64,000 nucleotides of DNA from Mycobacterium triplex (GCF_000689255.1 NZ_HG964446.1:4868152-4932151); one strand, 5' to 3'; shown: positions 25,896 to 35,003, numbered from the stretch's first letter. Made by a program: numbers and translations. Notes: generated from the letters alone by a model not told the origin.

Positions 25896-27149
25896 GTGGA
25901 TCAGTTCGACCATCACTCGCAGGACTTCGCCCAGCACTGGCGCGACATCTATGCCGGCATGCGGCGAGACTGCCCCGTCGCGCACAGTGATCGGCATGAC
26001 GGCTTCTCGGTGCTGACCCGTTATGACGACATCAAGAAGGTGCTGGCCGACCCCGAGACATTCGTCAGTGGCCGCGAACTCTCGTTCGGGGACAACGTGG
26101 TGAGGGGCGGCGCGACGGTGCCGACCAACCCGGTGCGCATGGGCATGATGGAGATGGACCCACCGGTATCCCAGGCCTACCGCAAGCTGCTGGCTCCGCT
26201 GTTGTCGCGCAAGGCGATCGACGCATACCGCCCACGAATGCAGGAGATTGTGTCGTGGACGATCGATCGCGTGATCGCCTCCGGCAGCGTCGATTTCGTC
26301 GACCAAATCGCCAATCCGCTGCCCGCAATGGTGTCCCTCGACTACTTCGGCCTGTCCCTGGACAAGTGGGAGCAGTACGCCACGACGTTGCACAAAGCCG
26401 TGTACCGGGAAAAGGGTTCGGCGCGCGATCTCGTGACGCTGATCGAGGATGTGCGGTCTACCGTCGTCGAGCGGCGAGCGAGTGCCGGCGCGCGCGGCGA
26501 TCTGGTCGATGCGCTGCTGACCGGCGAAGTCGACGGCAAGCCCCTCGACGACGACATGGTCACCGAATTGTTGTTCATGTTGCTGAACGGCGGGATTGAT
26601 ACCTCGACCGCACTGATCGCGCACATGTTCGGTTACCTTGGCGCGCATCCCAGCGCCCGCGAGATGCTGATCGCCGAGCCCACCCGGATTCCCGCCGCCA
26701 TCGATGAGATGTTGCGGTACTTCCCTCCCGGCACTGGGGTTGCCCGCACCGTCGCCAAACCCGTCGACATCGATGGTCACCGATTCGCCCCGGGTGATCG
26801 GGTGTACTGCGCGATCGGTGGGGCCAATCTCGATCCCGACGTCTTTGCGCACCCCGACGAGGTCCGGTTGGACCGCGAAAACAGCGGCAAGCACTTGTCT
26901 TTCGGATTTGGTGTGCATCGCTGCCTCGGGTCGTTCTTGGCACCGATGGAGTTGACCGTGCTGCTCGGCGAAGTGCTCAATCGGATGCCCGACTACGTCA
27001 TCGACGTCGAGCGGGTCCGGGCGTATCCGACAATCCCTTTGGTCAACGGCTACCTCGCGATGCCGGCCACCTTCACCCCCGGCCCTCGGGTGCTGACCGG
27101 TTTCGCCAGCGCCCTACCGGTTCGGCTGACAGCCGCGACCGCGGGCTGA
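25896..27149 (+). CDS. Cytochrome P450
   Basis: A 417-residue soluble bacterial CYP. The haem loop is FGFGVHRCLGSFL with the cysteine ligand at about residue 343; the I-helix reads LLNGGIDTSTA with the acid/alcohol pair Asp235-Thr236; the K-helix ExxR lies further along. I place the start at GTG 25896 (GGGAG eight bases before); a GTG at 25860 directly after the operator would add 12 residues. It runs divergently from FadD, each with its own ACCAAAC element. It probably hydroxylates the pathway substrate, with electrons from the ferredoxin at 36195 or 43284. The subfamily is not assigned. Confidence 0.9.
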   Translation: MDQFDHHSQDFAQHWRDIYAGMRRDCPVAHSDRHDGFSVLTRYDDIKKVLADPETFVSGRELSFGDNVVRGGATVPTNPVRMGMMEMDPPVSQAYRKLLAPLLSRKAIDAYRPRMQEIVSWTIDRVIASGSVDFVDQIANPLPAMVSLDYFGLSLDKWEQYATTLHKAVYREKGSARDLVTLIEDVRSTVVERRASAGARGDLVDALLTGEVDGKPLDDDMVTELLFMLLNGGIDTSTALIAHMFGYLGAHPSAREMLIAEPTRIPAAIDEMLRYFPPGTGVARTVAKPVDIDGHRFAPGDRVYCAIGGANLDPDVFAHPDEVRLDRENSGKHLSFGFGVHRCLGSFLAPMELTVLLGEVLNRMPDYVIDVERVRAYPTIPLVNGYLAMPATFTPGPRVLTGFASALPVRLTAATAG

Positions 27150-27160
27150 CTCGGGGTCGA

Positions 27161-27931
27161 TCAGTCACCGTCCAGATAGCCCGTGCGGGTCCGATCGAGA
27201 AAGGTTTGCCTTGCGGCGGAGGCGTCTCCGAGCATGTTGAGCTCGAAGGTGTAGCTAAGCTCCTGTCGGTAGAGCGTGCGTAGATCGCGGGCGGCGGTGT
27301 TGTTCAGCGACTGTTTCATCGCACGCACCACCCGGGGTGTCTTGGCCGCGATCGTCGCCGCGACTTCCCTGGCCCGGTCGACCGCCGCCGCCACGCTCGG
27401 TTCCACGTGGTAAACGCTGCCGTAGCCGTACAACTCGGCGATGTCGAACGGTTCACAGGTGAACATCGCGGCGCGCATCCGCTTCTCCGGCAGCAACCCG
27501 AGCGCCTGCACTCCGCCGGTCGTGGCTCCGTTGTCGACCTCGGCGAGCACGAATTTCGTTGCCACACAGCCGATGAGCACATCGCAGGTGCCGGCTATCA
27601 GCACCCCCACTCCAACGCAGTAGCCATGGACGCAACCGATCACCGGTACCGCGCACTCGGCAATCGCCAGGCTGGAATCCTGCGACCCCCTGGCCTGTCC
27701 GAGAATTCCCTCAAACCCCGGCAACGCCTGAACCTCTTTGAGGTCACCACCGGCGCAGAACCCTTTGCCGTCGGCGCGAAGCACGACCGCGCGAACCTCA
27801 CCGCGGTGCTCATAGCTGCGCAGCAACTCCGTAAGACGTGCCAAATCGGCGATCGTGTAAGCGTTGGCGGGCGGATGGCAGACCACCAGCTCGGCCACCC
27901 CATTGGCGTGGATCGTCTCCGTTACGGACAC
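27161..27931 (-). CDS. EchA20-like crotonase
   Basis: A 256-residue crotonase. Compared with the M. tuberculosis ring-cleaving hydrolase EchA20 as I remember it, it shares the pattern RAVVLRADGKGFCAGGDLKE, IAECAVPVIGCVHGYCVG and the tail motif TFELN, so it belongs nearer to EchA20 than to ordinary hydratases. EchA20 opens ring D of the steroid nucleus by retro-Claisen hydrolysis. The GTG start at 27931 overlaps the upstream flavoenzyme gene (stop at 27922), and the operon continues from 30092 (epimerase, IpdC-like, EchA20-like). A ring- or beta-diketone-cleaving step in a related pathway is inferred. The genuine steroid-cluster genes are not seen here. Confidence 0.75.
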   Translation of the reverse strand: MSVTETIHANGVAELVVCHPPANAYTIADLARLTELLRSYEHRGEVRAVVLRADGKGFCAGGDLKEVQALPGFEGILGQARGSQDSSLAIAECAVPVIGCVHGYCVGVGVLIAGTCDVLIGCVATKFVLAEVDNGATTGGVQALGLLPEKRMRAAMFTCEPFDIAELYGYGSVYHVEPSVAAAVDRAREVAATIAAKTPRVVRAMKQSLNNTAARDLRTLYRQELSYTFELNMLGDASAARQTFLDRTRTGYLDGD

Positions 27932-28983
27932 GCCGGCTCTTTCAGCACCGACGCCGAGGCGGACAACAGCTCACGCGCCTGCGTGACGATCCGCGTGACC
28001 AGCTCGGCCACGGTGGGAATGTCGTGGATCGCCGCGGACACCTGACCGGCGACCAGCAGGCCGCGCTCGACGTCACCGTCGCGCTGGGCGACACGGATCT
28101 GCTCTTCTTCCCAGGCCTGGAACTCCGTGGGCGAGAGTGTCTCTCGTGCCTTGTCCAGCGCGGCGATCGCGTCGTTACGCAATCCGCGGATCGGTGCGTA
28201 GATGCCGCCGTAGACGACGTCATCCCATTCTTTGGCGTCGACGATGCGCTGCTTGTAGGCTTGATGCCATTGGTGTTCCCGAGTGGCGATGAAGCGGGTA
28301 CCCATGGCCGCCGCGGCACCACCCATCGCCAGCACCGCGGCCAGCCCCCGTCCGTCGCAGATGCCACCGGAGACCACCACCGGCAGGTCGAGGGCGCCAA
28401 TTACCTGCGGCGCCAACACCATTGTGTGCACGCCTTTGGCGTGGGTATGCCCGCCCATCTCGTAGCCGGACGCGATGATGACGTCCGCCCCGTAATCGGC
28501 GGCCTTCACCGCGTGCCGCACCGAACCCACCTTGGCCATGTGCACCAGGCCGGATTCGCGGATGGCGGAACCGAACTCGCCGGCGAAACCCGCCGAGGTC
28601 ACGATCGCACGCAGCTGCTCGGCCGCCTTGCCGCCGTCGCGCTTGACCGATATCGCTTCGTCGATGCAGGTGCGGCTGACCAGCAGCAGTTCTCCGTCAG
28701 GGGTGCGACCGACCGGCACATTAACCGCGAACGGGCGGTCGGTGTTCGAGGCGACATGCTCGATCGCGCCACGAAAGCCCTTGCGCAGAAAGTCTTCCGA
28801 AGTGTTGACGATGCTCGGACAGCTGACTGTGCCCAGCCCGCCGGCCGCCGATACCGCGGCGGCCAGGTATGTCGTGGGCGAGGGGCCCATGCCGTCCTGC
28901 ATGACCGGGTACTCGACACCAACGAGATCCTGGAATCGGCGCCACATATGGCTCACCACGGCCTCCCAATCATAGACATTCAC
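27922..28983 (-). CDS. Nitronate-monooxygenase-family flavoenzyme (IpdC-like)
   Basis: A 353-residue FMN-dependent TIM-barrel of the 2-nitropropane dioxygenase/enoyl reductase family. Visible features are VEYPVMQDGMG at the N-terminus, DVIIASGYEMGGHTH and VVVSGGICDGRGLAAVLAMGGAAAAMGTRF, the phosphate-binding loops. In steroid catabolism the paralogue IpdC stands beside EchA20 and IpdAB; here again the gene lies next to an EchA20-like crotonase. The GTG at 28983 overlaps the epimerase stop by 4 bp; an ATG at 28947 would begin exactly at the family's usual N-terminus and is a real alternative. It probably reduces or oxidises a CoA ester. Confidence 0.8.
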   Translation of the reverse strand: MNVYDWEAVVSHMWRRFQDLVGVEYPVMQDGMGPSPTTYLAAAVSAAGGLGTVSCPSIVNTSEDFLRKGFRGAIEHVASNTDRPFAVNVPVGRTPDGELLLVSRTCIDEAISVKRDGGKAAEQLRAIVTSAGFAGEFGSAIRESGLVHMAKVGSVRHAVKAADYGADVIIASGYEMGGHTHAKGVHTMVLAPQVIGALDLPVVVSGGICDGRGLAAVLAMGGAAAAMGTRFIATREHQWHQAYKQRIVDAKEWDDVVYGGIYAPIRGLRNDAIAALDKARETLSPTEFQAWEEEQIRVAQRDGDVERGLLVAGQVSAAIHDIPTVAELVTRIVTQARELLSASASVLKEPACP

Positions 28984-30092
28984 CGACCGCCCTCATCGCG
29001 GCCGACGGACACGGTCTTGGGATGCGGCATCGGGTGCCGCACATCAGGCGCTTCGTCGGGAGCCTGTTCACGCACCCACCGCACCGCCTCGAGGTAAGCG
29101 TCGATGAGCCGGTCCTCGGCGTCGTAATCGAAACGGGCCGGATACAACGGATAGTCCGCGGGCGTCACCGGGTTGGCGATGAGCCACTCGACCGCCTCGA
29201 CCATTGCCACGTGTGCGGGCACCACCTGTGTATAGCCAAGCTCGCGTTTGGCCTTGTTGTTGTCCAGCAGAATGTGGGGGTCACCGGTCGGCGGCAGCAG
29301 CTCGATGAGCGCTGACGGCGCCATCTCCCGGGGCACCCCGACAAATTCCAGCTCGGCGCCCATGATGTCGACGACGGCGTCGGCCCACTGCCGCACCGTG
29401 AACTGGTCGTCATCGGCGGCGTTGTAGGCCTGCCCGTTGGCCACCTCGGGATGGTCCACCGCACCGAGCACCACCGCGGCGGCATTGCGCCCGGCGCACC
29501 GAGAGATGATCCATAATCCGTTGTCCGGCAATATCATCCGGGTCCTACCGTCACGAACCCGACGCATCACGGACCACTCCCACGGCACCAGGTTGCGGGG
29601 ACCGTAGATCGCCGGGTAACGGATCACCGTGCCCCGGTAATCACCGGCCTCAGCCCGGTCGAGCACCGCTCGTTCAGCGGCGCGAATCAGCTTGGCGAAT
29701 TTCGGGACCGGCTCGGTGGCGTCGGACAGCGGGCCGTCCTCGCGGGCGTTTAGCGCCATACCGTAGGGGTGGATCTTGGCCGCCTGCAGGCACCCTCGGT
29801 AGGCGGGCACGCCGCCGATGCTGATCAGGTGCCCGCACCGACCGGCGAACACCTCGGCGATGGTGGCGACTCGTCCGTACATCGCCAGCACCAGGTCGTA
29901 CTGTGCACTGCCAATGGCCTCGGTCAGGGTGTCCGGGAAGTGCGGGTCGGCGTGGATATGCGGGACATCCGGTAGACCATCGGGTTCGTGCACGCCGCGG
30001 TGCAGCATCGTCACGTCGTGGCCGCGGCGCAGTAGGCCCTCCAGCACCGGAACACCCGTGGATCCGCTGCCGCCGATAACAAGCGTCTTCAT
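28980..30092 (-). CDS. NAD-dependent epimerase/dehydratase
   Basis: A 370-residue extended SDR. The Rossmann motif is VIGGSGSTGVPVLEGLLRRG at the very N-terminus; YGPRN and a later substrate-binding half follow. It resembles isoflavone-reductase/epimerase-type proteins often found in mycobacterial catabolic clusters (a 3-beta-hydroxysteroid dehydrogenase-like group). ATG 30092 is used; operator site e is 25 bp upstream. It is the first gene of a three-gene operon with GTGA and direct overlaps into the IpdC-like and EchA20-like genes. A hydroxyl oxidation or epimerisation is inferred. Confidence 0.75.
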   Translation of the reverse strand: MKTLVIGGSGSTGVPVLEGLLRRGHDVTMLHRGVHEPDGLPDVPHIHADPHFPDTLTEAIGSAQYDLVLAMYGRVATIAEVFAGRCGHLISIGGVPAYRGCLQAAKIHPYGMALNAREDGPLSDATEPVPKFAKLIRAAERAVLDRAEAGDYRGTVIRYPAIYGPRNLVPWEWSVMRRVRDGRTRMILPDNGLWIISRCAGRNAAAVVLGAVDHPEVANGQAYNAADDDQFTVRQWADAVVDIMGAELEFVGVPREMAPSALIELLPPTGDPHILLDNNKAKRELGYTQVVPAHVAMVEAVEWLIANPVTPADYPLYPARFDYDAEDRLIDAYLEAVRWVREQAPDEAPDVRHPMPHPKTVSVGRDEGGR

Positions 30093-30117
30093 CGCCTCAC
30101 CACTCGCAGTTGGATTA

Positions 30118-30134
30118 ACCAAACAGTAATTGGT
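30118..30134. promoter_or_regulatory. ACCAAAC-type operator, site e
   Basis: ACCAAACAGTAATTGGT, a 17-bp palindrome with arms ACCAA and TTGGT. It is 25 bp upstream of the epimerase start at 30092. Confidence 0.65.
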
Positions 30135-30143
30135 TCGTGGCCA

Positions 30144-31502
30144 TCAAACCACACCGTCGGCCTGCTTAGCCAGCGCCGGGAACTGCGCCACAACGCGTTC
30201 GACGACCAATCGGGCCGAGTGCACGCAGCCGCTTTGACCCGCTGTCGCCCATTCCCGCACTCCGTCCCCGACGTTGAACAGGTTGGGAATCGGGGTGGTC
30301 TGCGGAAGGTCGCGGCCGGCGATTGCCCGCTGAGCGGGCCAGTCCTCACCCGCACATATTTGGATCGACAGGATCTTTGCCGTCTCGAAACCTGGAAAGT
30401 GCTCGGCGAGATCGGCTTTCAGCATTTCGATCTCGGCGGCTTCATCGAACGCACCGGTCGCCGGATGTGGCGTGCCGGCGCCGGCGTAGAGATGCCATCC
30501 CGGTGGCGCCATCTCGGGGCACGTCTCGGTCAGGTTGGCCGCGTAGGCGAGTCGGCGGGTCGGACCGAAGAACACCACGCCGGGCACCGTGGTCAGCGGC
30601 CGCCGGCTGGCGAAGTTCACCGTGATCAGCGTGCTCGGTGCCGACTGCGCCCGAATCCGTTCGGCGTACCCGCGGGGCAGATTCTCCTCGCCGCACATTC
30701 GCACCGTCGCCACCGGGCCGGCGTTGCTGACCACGACGCCCACCGAGACCGACACGTCCCGGCCGTCGTGGCGCACGATTGCGCCGTCGACGCGACCGGC
30801 GTCGTCGAATGTCAGCCGGGTGACCTCGCTATTGAGCCACAGCACCCCGCCGGTGCGCTGAAATTCGTCGGCCAATGCCCGCCACGGGCCGATGCTGCCC
30901 TCGGGATGCATGGCGTAGGTGTCCAACGCCTTTGGTTTGGTCAGGTAGTCGAACAGCAGTGCGGCTTCCACGTCGGCAGGCTCGGCCGCAAACAGGGCGC
31001 TGGTCAGATTGCGCAGCAGGCCGCGGACAAACGGTCCGCGCCGCGTCGTGACGTCCGCGAGCGTGCGCCCCGACGAAGGTCGTAGCCGCGGGAACCGCCG
31101 AGCGGTGACACCCAGCAGCGCAACCGCCCACTTCAGCATCGCGCCGGGCACCCCGTTCATCACCGGCACATCGCGTTTGCCCAGACGCAACACCAGCGGC
31201 TGCGCGGGCAACCTGGTCCCCATCGAGAGCCCCAGATCGTCGAACAGCCTCCCGTTCTCGCCGCCCGTTTCGATGATCAACGCACCGGTGTTGACCCGGA
31301 ATCCGTCGATGTCGACCGTGGAGGCTCGTCCGCCGACTCGATCGCGGCATTCGGCGAGCAAGGTCCGATATCCGAGCTTGTTCAGGCGCGCCGCCGCTGC
31401 CATGCCACCGGCGCCCGCACCAATGACCAATACGTCAAACACTTCGTCAGCTGACCCAGACACCTTGCCCCTCAAATTCTTTGCGGTCGCATCGAGGGCC
31501 AC
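30144..31502 (-). CDS. Phytoene-desaturase-like FAD oxidoreductase
   Basis: A 452-residue flavoprotein. The FAD site is VLVIGAGAGGMAAAARLNKLG followed by LLAECRDRVGGRAS. The C-terminal FAD-binding strand ends with PNLFNVGDGVREWATAGQSG. It belongs to the same broad superfamily as the enzymes at 2282 and 9481 but is clearly distinct. The GTG start at 31502 lies 6 bp after the stop of the SDR gene, so it is the third gene of the P450-SDR-FAD operon that begins at 33575. It probably introduces or saturates a double bond; the substrate is unknown. Confidence 0.8.
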   Translation of the reverse strand: MALDATAKNLRGKVSGSADEVFDVLVIGAGAGGMAAAARLNKLGYRTLLAECRDRVGGRASTVDIDGFRVNTGALIIETGGENGRLFDDLGLSMGTRLPAQPLVLRLGKRDVPVMNGVPGAMLKWAVALLGVTARRFPRLRPSSGRTLADVTTRRGPFVRGLLRNLTSALFAAEPADVEAALLFDYLTKPKALDTYAMHPEGSIGPWRALADEFQRTGGVLWLNSEVTRLTFDDAGRVDGAIVRHDGRDVSVSVGVVVSNAGPVATVRMCGEENLPRGYAERIRAQSAPSTLITVNFASRRPLTTVPGVVFFGPTRRLAYAANLTETCPEMAPPGWHLYAGAGTPHPATGAFDEAAEIEMLKADLAEHFPGFETAKILSIQICAGEDWPAQRAIAGRDLPQTTPIPNLFNVGDGVREWATAGQSGCVHSARLVVERVVAQFPALAKQADGVV

Positions 31503-31508
31503 CGAGTA

Positions 31509-32342
31509 TCACTTGGCCACGGCGCCCGCATCGACGGGCAGCGAGATGCCGGTGATGTAGCGGGCTTCGTCGCTGGCCAGGAACAACACCGCATTACTCA
31601 CGTCGTCGCTTTCGATCCACGGCACCGGCAACGCGTTCATCTCCCCGGCCGGAACGGCGAACTTGTCCCGCGTGGGATGCGGATCGTCGGGCAAGAAGAT
31701 CCGATAAGTCGCCTCGTTCATGATCATGTCGGTATCGACACACGTCGGGTTGACCGTGTTCACCCGGATGCTCAACGGCGCCAGCTCGAGCGCCAGCGTC
31801 TTCATCAACCCGACCACGCCGTGCTTGGCCGCGACATAGTGCGCGAGTCCGGGCTGACCGATGAGCCCGGCGATGCTGCTGGTCAGCACGATCGATCCAC
31901 CATTGCCGCCGGCAATCAGGTGCGGCACCGCGGCTTTCGTCGTTCGCCACACCCCGGACAGGTTGATATCGACCACCTGCGACCAGGTCTGCTCAGACAG
32001 TTCGAACGACGGGCCGATCGACATGATGCCCGCATTCGCCACCACGATGTCGAGTCGCCCGAGTTGGCTCACGCCGTCGTTCACCGCCGCGGTCAGCGCC
32101 TCACCGTCGCGGACGTCGACCTCGCGGGTCACCACGTTCTGGCCGAGTTCCTTGACCTGGCGGCCGGTCTCCTCGAGATCCTCCGGCGTCGCCAGCGCAT
32201 AGGGCACCGACTCGATCTGCCGGCAGATATCGAGCGCGATGATGTCGGCGCCCTCCGCGGCCAGCCGCAGCGCGTGGCTGCGACCCTGACCGCGCGCCGC
32301 TCCGGTGATCAGCGCGACCTTGCCGGCTACCCGTCCGGTCAT
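31509..32342 (-). CDS. Mycofactocin-coupled SDR family oxidoreductase
   Basis: A 277-residue SDR. It has TGAARGQGRSHA as the NAD motif, NAG at strand 4 and the catalytic YVAAK. A long insert after strand 2 (DICRQIESVPYALATPEDLEETG) and another near FLPDDPHPTRDKF are the marks of the mycofactocin-associated SDR subgroup, which hold NAD without exchange and pass electrons to mycofactocin. It stands between a P450 gene (39 bp upstream) and a FAD oxidoreductase, and is therefore likely to oxidise the alcohol formed by the P450. Subgroup membership is known-family reasoning; the substrate is inferred. Confidence 0.85.
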   Translation of the reverse strand: MTGRVAGKVALITGAARGQGRSHALRLAAEGADIIALDICRQIESVPYALATPEDLEETGRQVKELGQNVVTREVDVRDGEALTAAVNDGVSQLGRLDIVVANAGIMSIGPSFELSEQTWSQVVDINLSGVWRTTKAAVPHLIAGGNGGSIVLTSSIAGLIGQPGLAHYVAAKHGVVGLMKTLALELAPLSIRVNTVNPTCVDTDMIMNEATYRIFLPDDPHPTRDKFAVPAGEMNALPVPWIESDDVSNAVLFLASDEARYITGISLPVDAGAVAK

Positions 32343-32381
32343 CTACTTCTCCAATCAAGGGTGGACGAAATAAGCTTCTGC

Positions 32382-33575
32382 TCAAACCTTTTCGAAAATC
32401 AACGGAACACGGTCGGGGCAGTTGGCGATACCGGGGGCCCACTTGAGGTCGGCCGGGTCTCCGTCGAATTTCAGGTTGGTGATGCGCGCCAATAACTCTT
32501 CGAACGCGATCGTGATCTCGACCCGGGCCAGGTGCATGCCCACACACCGGTGAATCCCCAGACCGAAGCCGGCATTGCCCCCTCGCGGTGGGTCGAACTG
32601 CAGCCGGTCGGCGTCGGGGAACTTCTCTTCATCGCGATTGGCCGAGTCGAAACGCACCAACACCCGGTCACCCTTGCGCATCGGGCAACCGCCAACCTCG
32701 GTGTCCCGGGTGACCGTGCGGCCGAATGTGGCGACCGGGGAAGCGTGCCGGATGAACTCATCCATGTCGTTACGTACCCAACGCGGATCACGTACGCGGG
32801 CTTCAAGTTCCGGCTGCAGCGCGATGTTCATGGCGATGGTGCCAATCGCCGAGCGGGTGGTGTCCAGCCCACCCAGGAATAGCACGCAGATCGCGCCGAG
32901 CGCTTCCTGCGGGTCCAGCGGCTTGCCGTCGACGGTGCCGGTCACCAGGGACCGCAGAATGCCCTCTTCGGCGGGCGGGTTCTCCGTGGCCGCGGCCAGG
33001 TATTCGGCGGCCAGCATGCCAAGGTTGATGAAGGCTTGCTCGGTGCCGTCCTCGGTCACGGCGAACACGACCTCTTTGGCCCGCTCCATTTTCGCCATGT
33101 CGGTCTCCTTGAAGACCACCGACGCGAGCACCCGGGAGACGAACGGTCCGGCGAACTCGCCCAGGAGTTCAACCTTGCCGTTGTCGATGAACCCGTCGAT
33201 GAGCTCGCGGGCGATGCTGCGCATTTCGGTTTCGAACGTCAGCGAGTACTTGCGCGACAGGTAGGGGTTGAGCAGCTTACGAAATCCGGTGTGCAGCGGC
33301 GGATCCGAATCCAGTGGGCCCAGGCCGATCGGGGTGGGCGCCGGTGATCCTCCCCGCGACGAGAACGTTTCCGGATCCTCGAGAACCTTCCGGACATCGG
33401 CGTACCGGGTGACCATCCACATCGGCCCGGTCAGTTCGGTCTCGACGCGCACCACCGGACAGTGCCTGCGCGCATAGGCGAAAGCGTCGTACTTCCAGTT
33501 CTCGTGTTCGGGGTCGAACAGGTCGAAGGTGGGCAGCAGAGCGGCGGCGTCGCGCTCAACAGCGGAAGAAGTCAT
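32382..33575 (-). CDS. Cytochrome P450
   Basis: A 397-residue CYP. The haem-binding loop is FGLGIHRCVGMHLARVE with Cys at about residue 344; the I-helix is LFLGGLDTTRSAIG with the usual Asp-Thr pair; the K-helix ExxR region is near EFIRHASPV. ATG 33575 is chosen, as the longer reading covers the operator at 33606-33622 (30 bp upstream). It leads an operon with the mycofactocin-type SDR and a FAD oxidoreductase. It differs strongly from the P450 at 25896, so each may attack a different position. Confidence 0.9.
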   Translation of the reverse strand: MTSSAVERDAAALLPTFDLFDPEHENWKYDAFAYARRHCPVVRVETELTGPMWMVTRYADVRKVLEDPETFSSRGGSPAPTPIGLGPLDSDPPLHTGFRKLLNPYLSRKYSLTFETEMRSIARELIDGFIDNGKVELLGEFAGPFVSRVLASVVFKETDMAKMERAKEVVFAVTEDGTEQAFINLGMLAAEYLAAATENPPAEEGILRSLVTGTVDGKPLDPQEALGAICVLFLGGLDTTRSAIGTIAMNIALQPELEARVRDPRWVRNDMDEFIRHASPVATFGRTVTRDTEVGGCPMRKGDRVLVRFDSANRDEEKFPDADRLQFDPPRGGNAGFGLGIHRCVGMHLARVEITIAFEELLARITNLKFDGDPADLKWAPGIANCPDRVPLIFEKV

Positions 33576-33605
33576 GGAAACGCTCCGAGTCTCGGACAAA
33601 GAGTA

Positions 33606-33622
33606 GTCAAACAGCGTTTGGT
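33606..33622. promoter_or_regulatory. ACCAAAC-type operator, site f
   Basis: GTCAAACAGCGTTTGGT; the reverse complement ACCAAACGCTGTTTGAC is nearly a full palindrome. It lies 30 bp upstream of the P450 start at 33575. Confidence 0.65.
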
Positions 33623-33698
33623 ATTTAATTGGCCAGCATGCCATATGAAGTGGATCACGTCCAACATGCAACGTGACCTACGCCGGGCACCGGGATCG

Positions 33699-34799
33699 TC
33701 AAACCTGAACGACGGGGTCCAACTTGAGCGGCCGTGCGGCCTCGACCATGATGATCTCCCACTCGATTCGCGAGTGTTCGTCCCACTCCCGGCGAGACTT
33801 GATGCGAGCACGGTCGGGGAAGCCGTGGTGGATCCCCTGCGGATCGTGGCTGACGAGACCGGATTTGAGCGGACGTCCCAGCGATTTTCCTCCGTGGATC
33901 AGCGCGATCTCGTCGTAATCGGCGTTGCGGTGGAACCACGGAATGCGCTCGACTCCCGCCACCGACTCGAACGGCCGCGGAAGCAAGTTGATGATGTTGA
34001 TCCCGTCGGCGACCAGGAAGCAATGCATCGACGGCGGCAAATGCAGGCTGTCGGACATGATCACGTTCCAGTCCGCGATGTTGAAGGCAAACGGGAAGTA
34101 GTCGCCCTTCCAGCCCTGCACGTCACACGGGTGCTGGCCGACGTAGATCGATGAGTACTCGTTGTCGTACTTGACCCTGATCTCGTATTCGTCGCGATCG
34201 GAGGCCATGGCAACGGGTTCGGGCACGCGAATCACGTCGGGATCGAACGGAGCGTGGCGGCCCAGGCCCACGTAGTTGGGGGCTCGCAGTTCACCGACCG
34301 TCTCGATGCCGAACAACATGCACTCGCCCCCGTCGACCACGAAGCGATGCGTGATTGCCTTGGGAATCACGACGTAATCGCCTTGCCCGTAACCGATTGG
34401 CCCGAATTCCGTTTCGACGGTCCCCGATCCGCGATGGACGAACCAGCACTCGTCGCCGTCGACGTTGCGCCGGTAGAACGGCATCGGCTCGGCCCGGCGC
34501 GACAACCAGATGGTGGCATCGGCGTTGTAGTACAGCCGTTGGGCGCTGCCACGCGGATCGGTCAGATCCTCTGGCTTGATGTCACCAAGCATCACGCTGG
34601 TCGACCGGAACCGGCCCTCGCTGCGGAAGACGGTGGGGTCATTGGAGCGGTACAACACGGCCTCACGGCCGTCGAAACCACGCCGGGTGAGTTCGTCGTC
34701 CTTGAGGAGTTCGCCGTTGGTGCCGGCGCCGGGCAGATCGCGGTGAGCCTGCCTGCTCGTCTTTCCCTTACTGAGCTGGATCAAGGTTCGCATGGTCAT
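33699..34799 (-). CDS. Homogentisate-1,2-dioxygenase-like cupin
   Basis: A 366-residue protein of the HgmA cupin family. The N-terminal half forms one cupin (WFVHRGSGTVETEFGPIGYGQGDYVVIPKAITH). The metal-binding C-terminal cupin contains WFHRNADYDEIALIHGG and SHDPQGIHHGFP, which retain the His, Glu and His ligands of the iron. It is somewhat shorter than classical homogentisate dioxygenase (about 430). Ring cleavage of a dihydroxy-aromatic is therefore plausible, though related proteins act on other enols. It stands alone on its transcript, with operator site g 30 bp upstream of ATG 34799, and is divergent from the CoA-transferase at 35004. Confidence 0.8.
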   Translation of the reverse strand: MTMRTLIQLSKGKTSRQAHRDLPGAGTNGELLKDDELTRRGFDGREAVLYRSNDPTVFRSEGRFRSTSVMLGDIKPEDLTDPRGSAQRLYYNADATIWLSRRAEPMPFYRRNVDGDECWFVHRGSGTVETEFGPIGYGQGDYVVIPKAITHRFVVDGGECMLFGIETVGELRAPNYVGLGRHAPFDPDVIRVPEPVAMASDRDEYEIRVKYDNEYSSIYVGQHPCDVQGWKGDYFPFAFNIADWNVIMSDSLHLPPSMHCFLVADGINIINLLPRPFESVAGVERIPWFHRNADYDEIALIHGGKSLGRPLKSGLVSHDPQGIHHGFPDRARIKSRREWDEHSRIEWEIIMVEAARPLKLDPVVQV

Positions 34800-34829
34800 G
34801 GCGCCAGCTTAGGTCATCATCAAGCATTT

Positions 34830-34846
34830 GACGATCATTATTTGGT
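34830..34846. promoter_or_regulatory. ACCAAAC-type operator, site g (weak)
   Basis: GACGATCATTATTTGGT; the reverse complement starts ACCAAAT, with a poor second half. It lies 30 bp upstream of the dioxygenase-like gene at 34799. Confidence 0.4.
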
Positions 34847-34975
34847 TATGCCCTGGATCGGTCGTCCGAGGTCGCCGCTCGGCTCGAACTAGCTGTTCAG
34901 CCCTATCGCGACGATCGATTTCCACCCCACAAACCACAACTGGTCGCCCACCGAGTCGCGGGCCAGGCAGCTACA

Positions 34976-34992
34976 AACGAACTATGTTTGGT
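34976..34992. promoter_or_regulatory. ACCAAAC-type operator, site h
   Basis: AACGAACTATGTTTGGT; its reverse complement is ACCAAACATAGTTCGTT. The following TATCTT (34992-34997) could be a -10 box, only 6 bp before the GTG at 35004, so the transcript may be leaderless and the operator would cover the promoter. Confidence 0.6.
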
Positions 34993-35003
34993 ATCTTGGC
35001 CGG

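Noticed and set aside
27161..28983. Assignment as genuine echA20 and ipdC
   Set aside because: The neighbours ipdA, ipdB and other ring C/D genes are missing, so only a paralogue label is justified.
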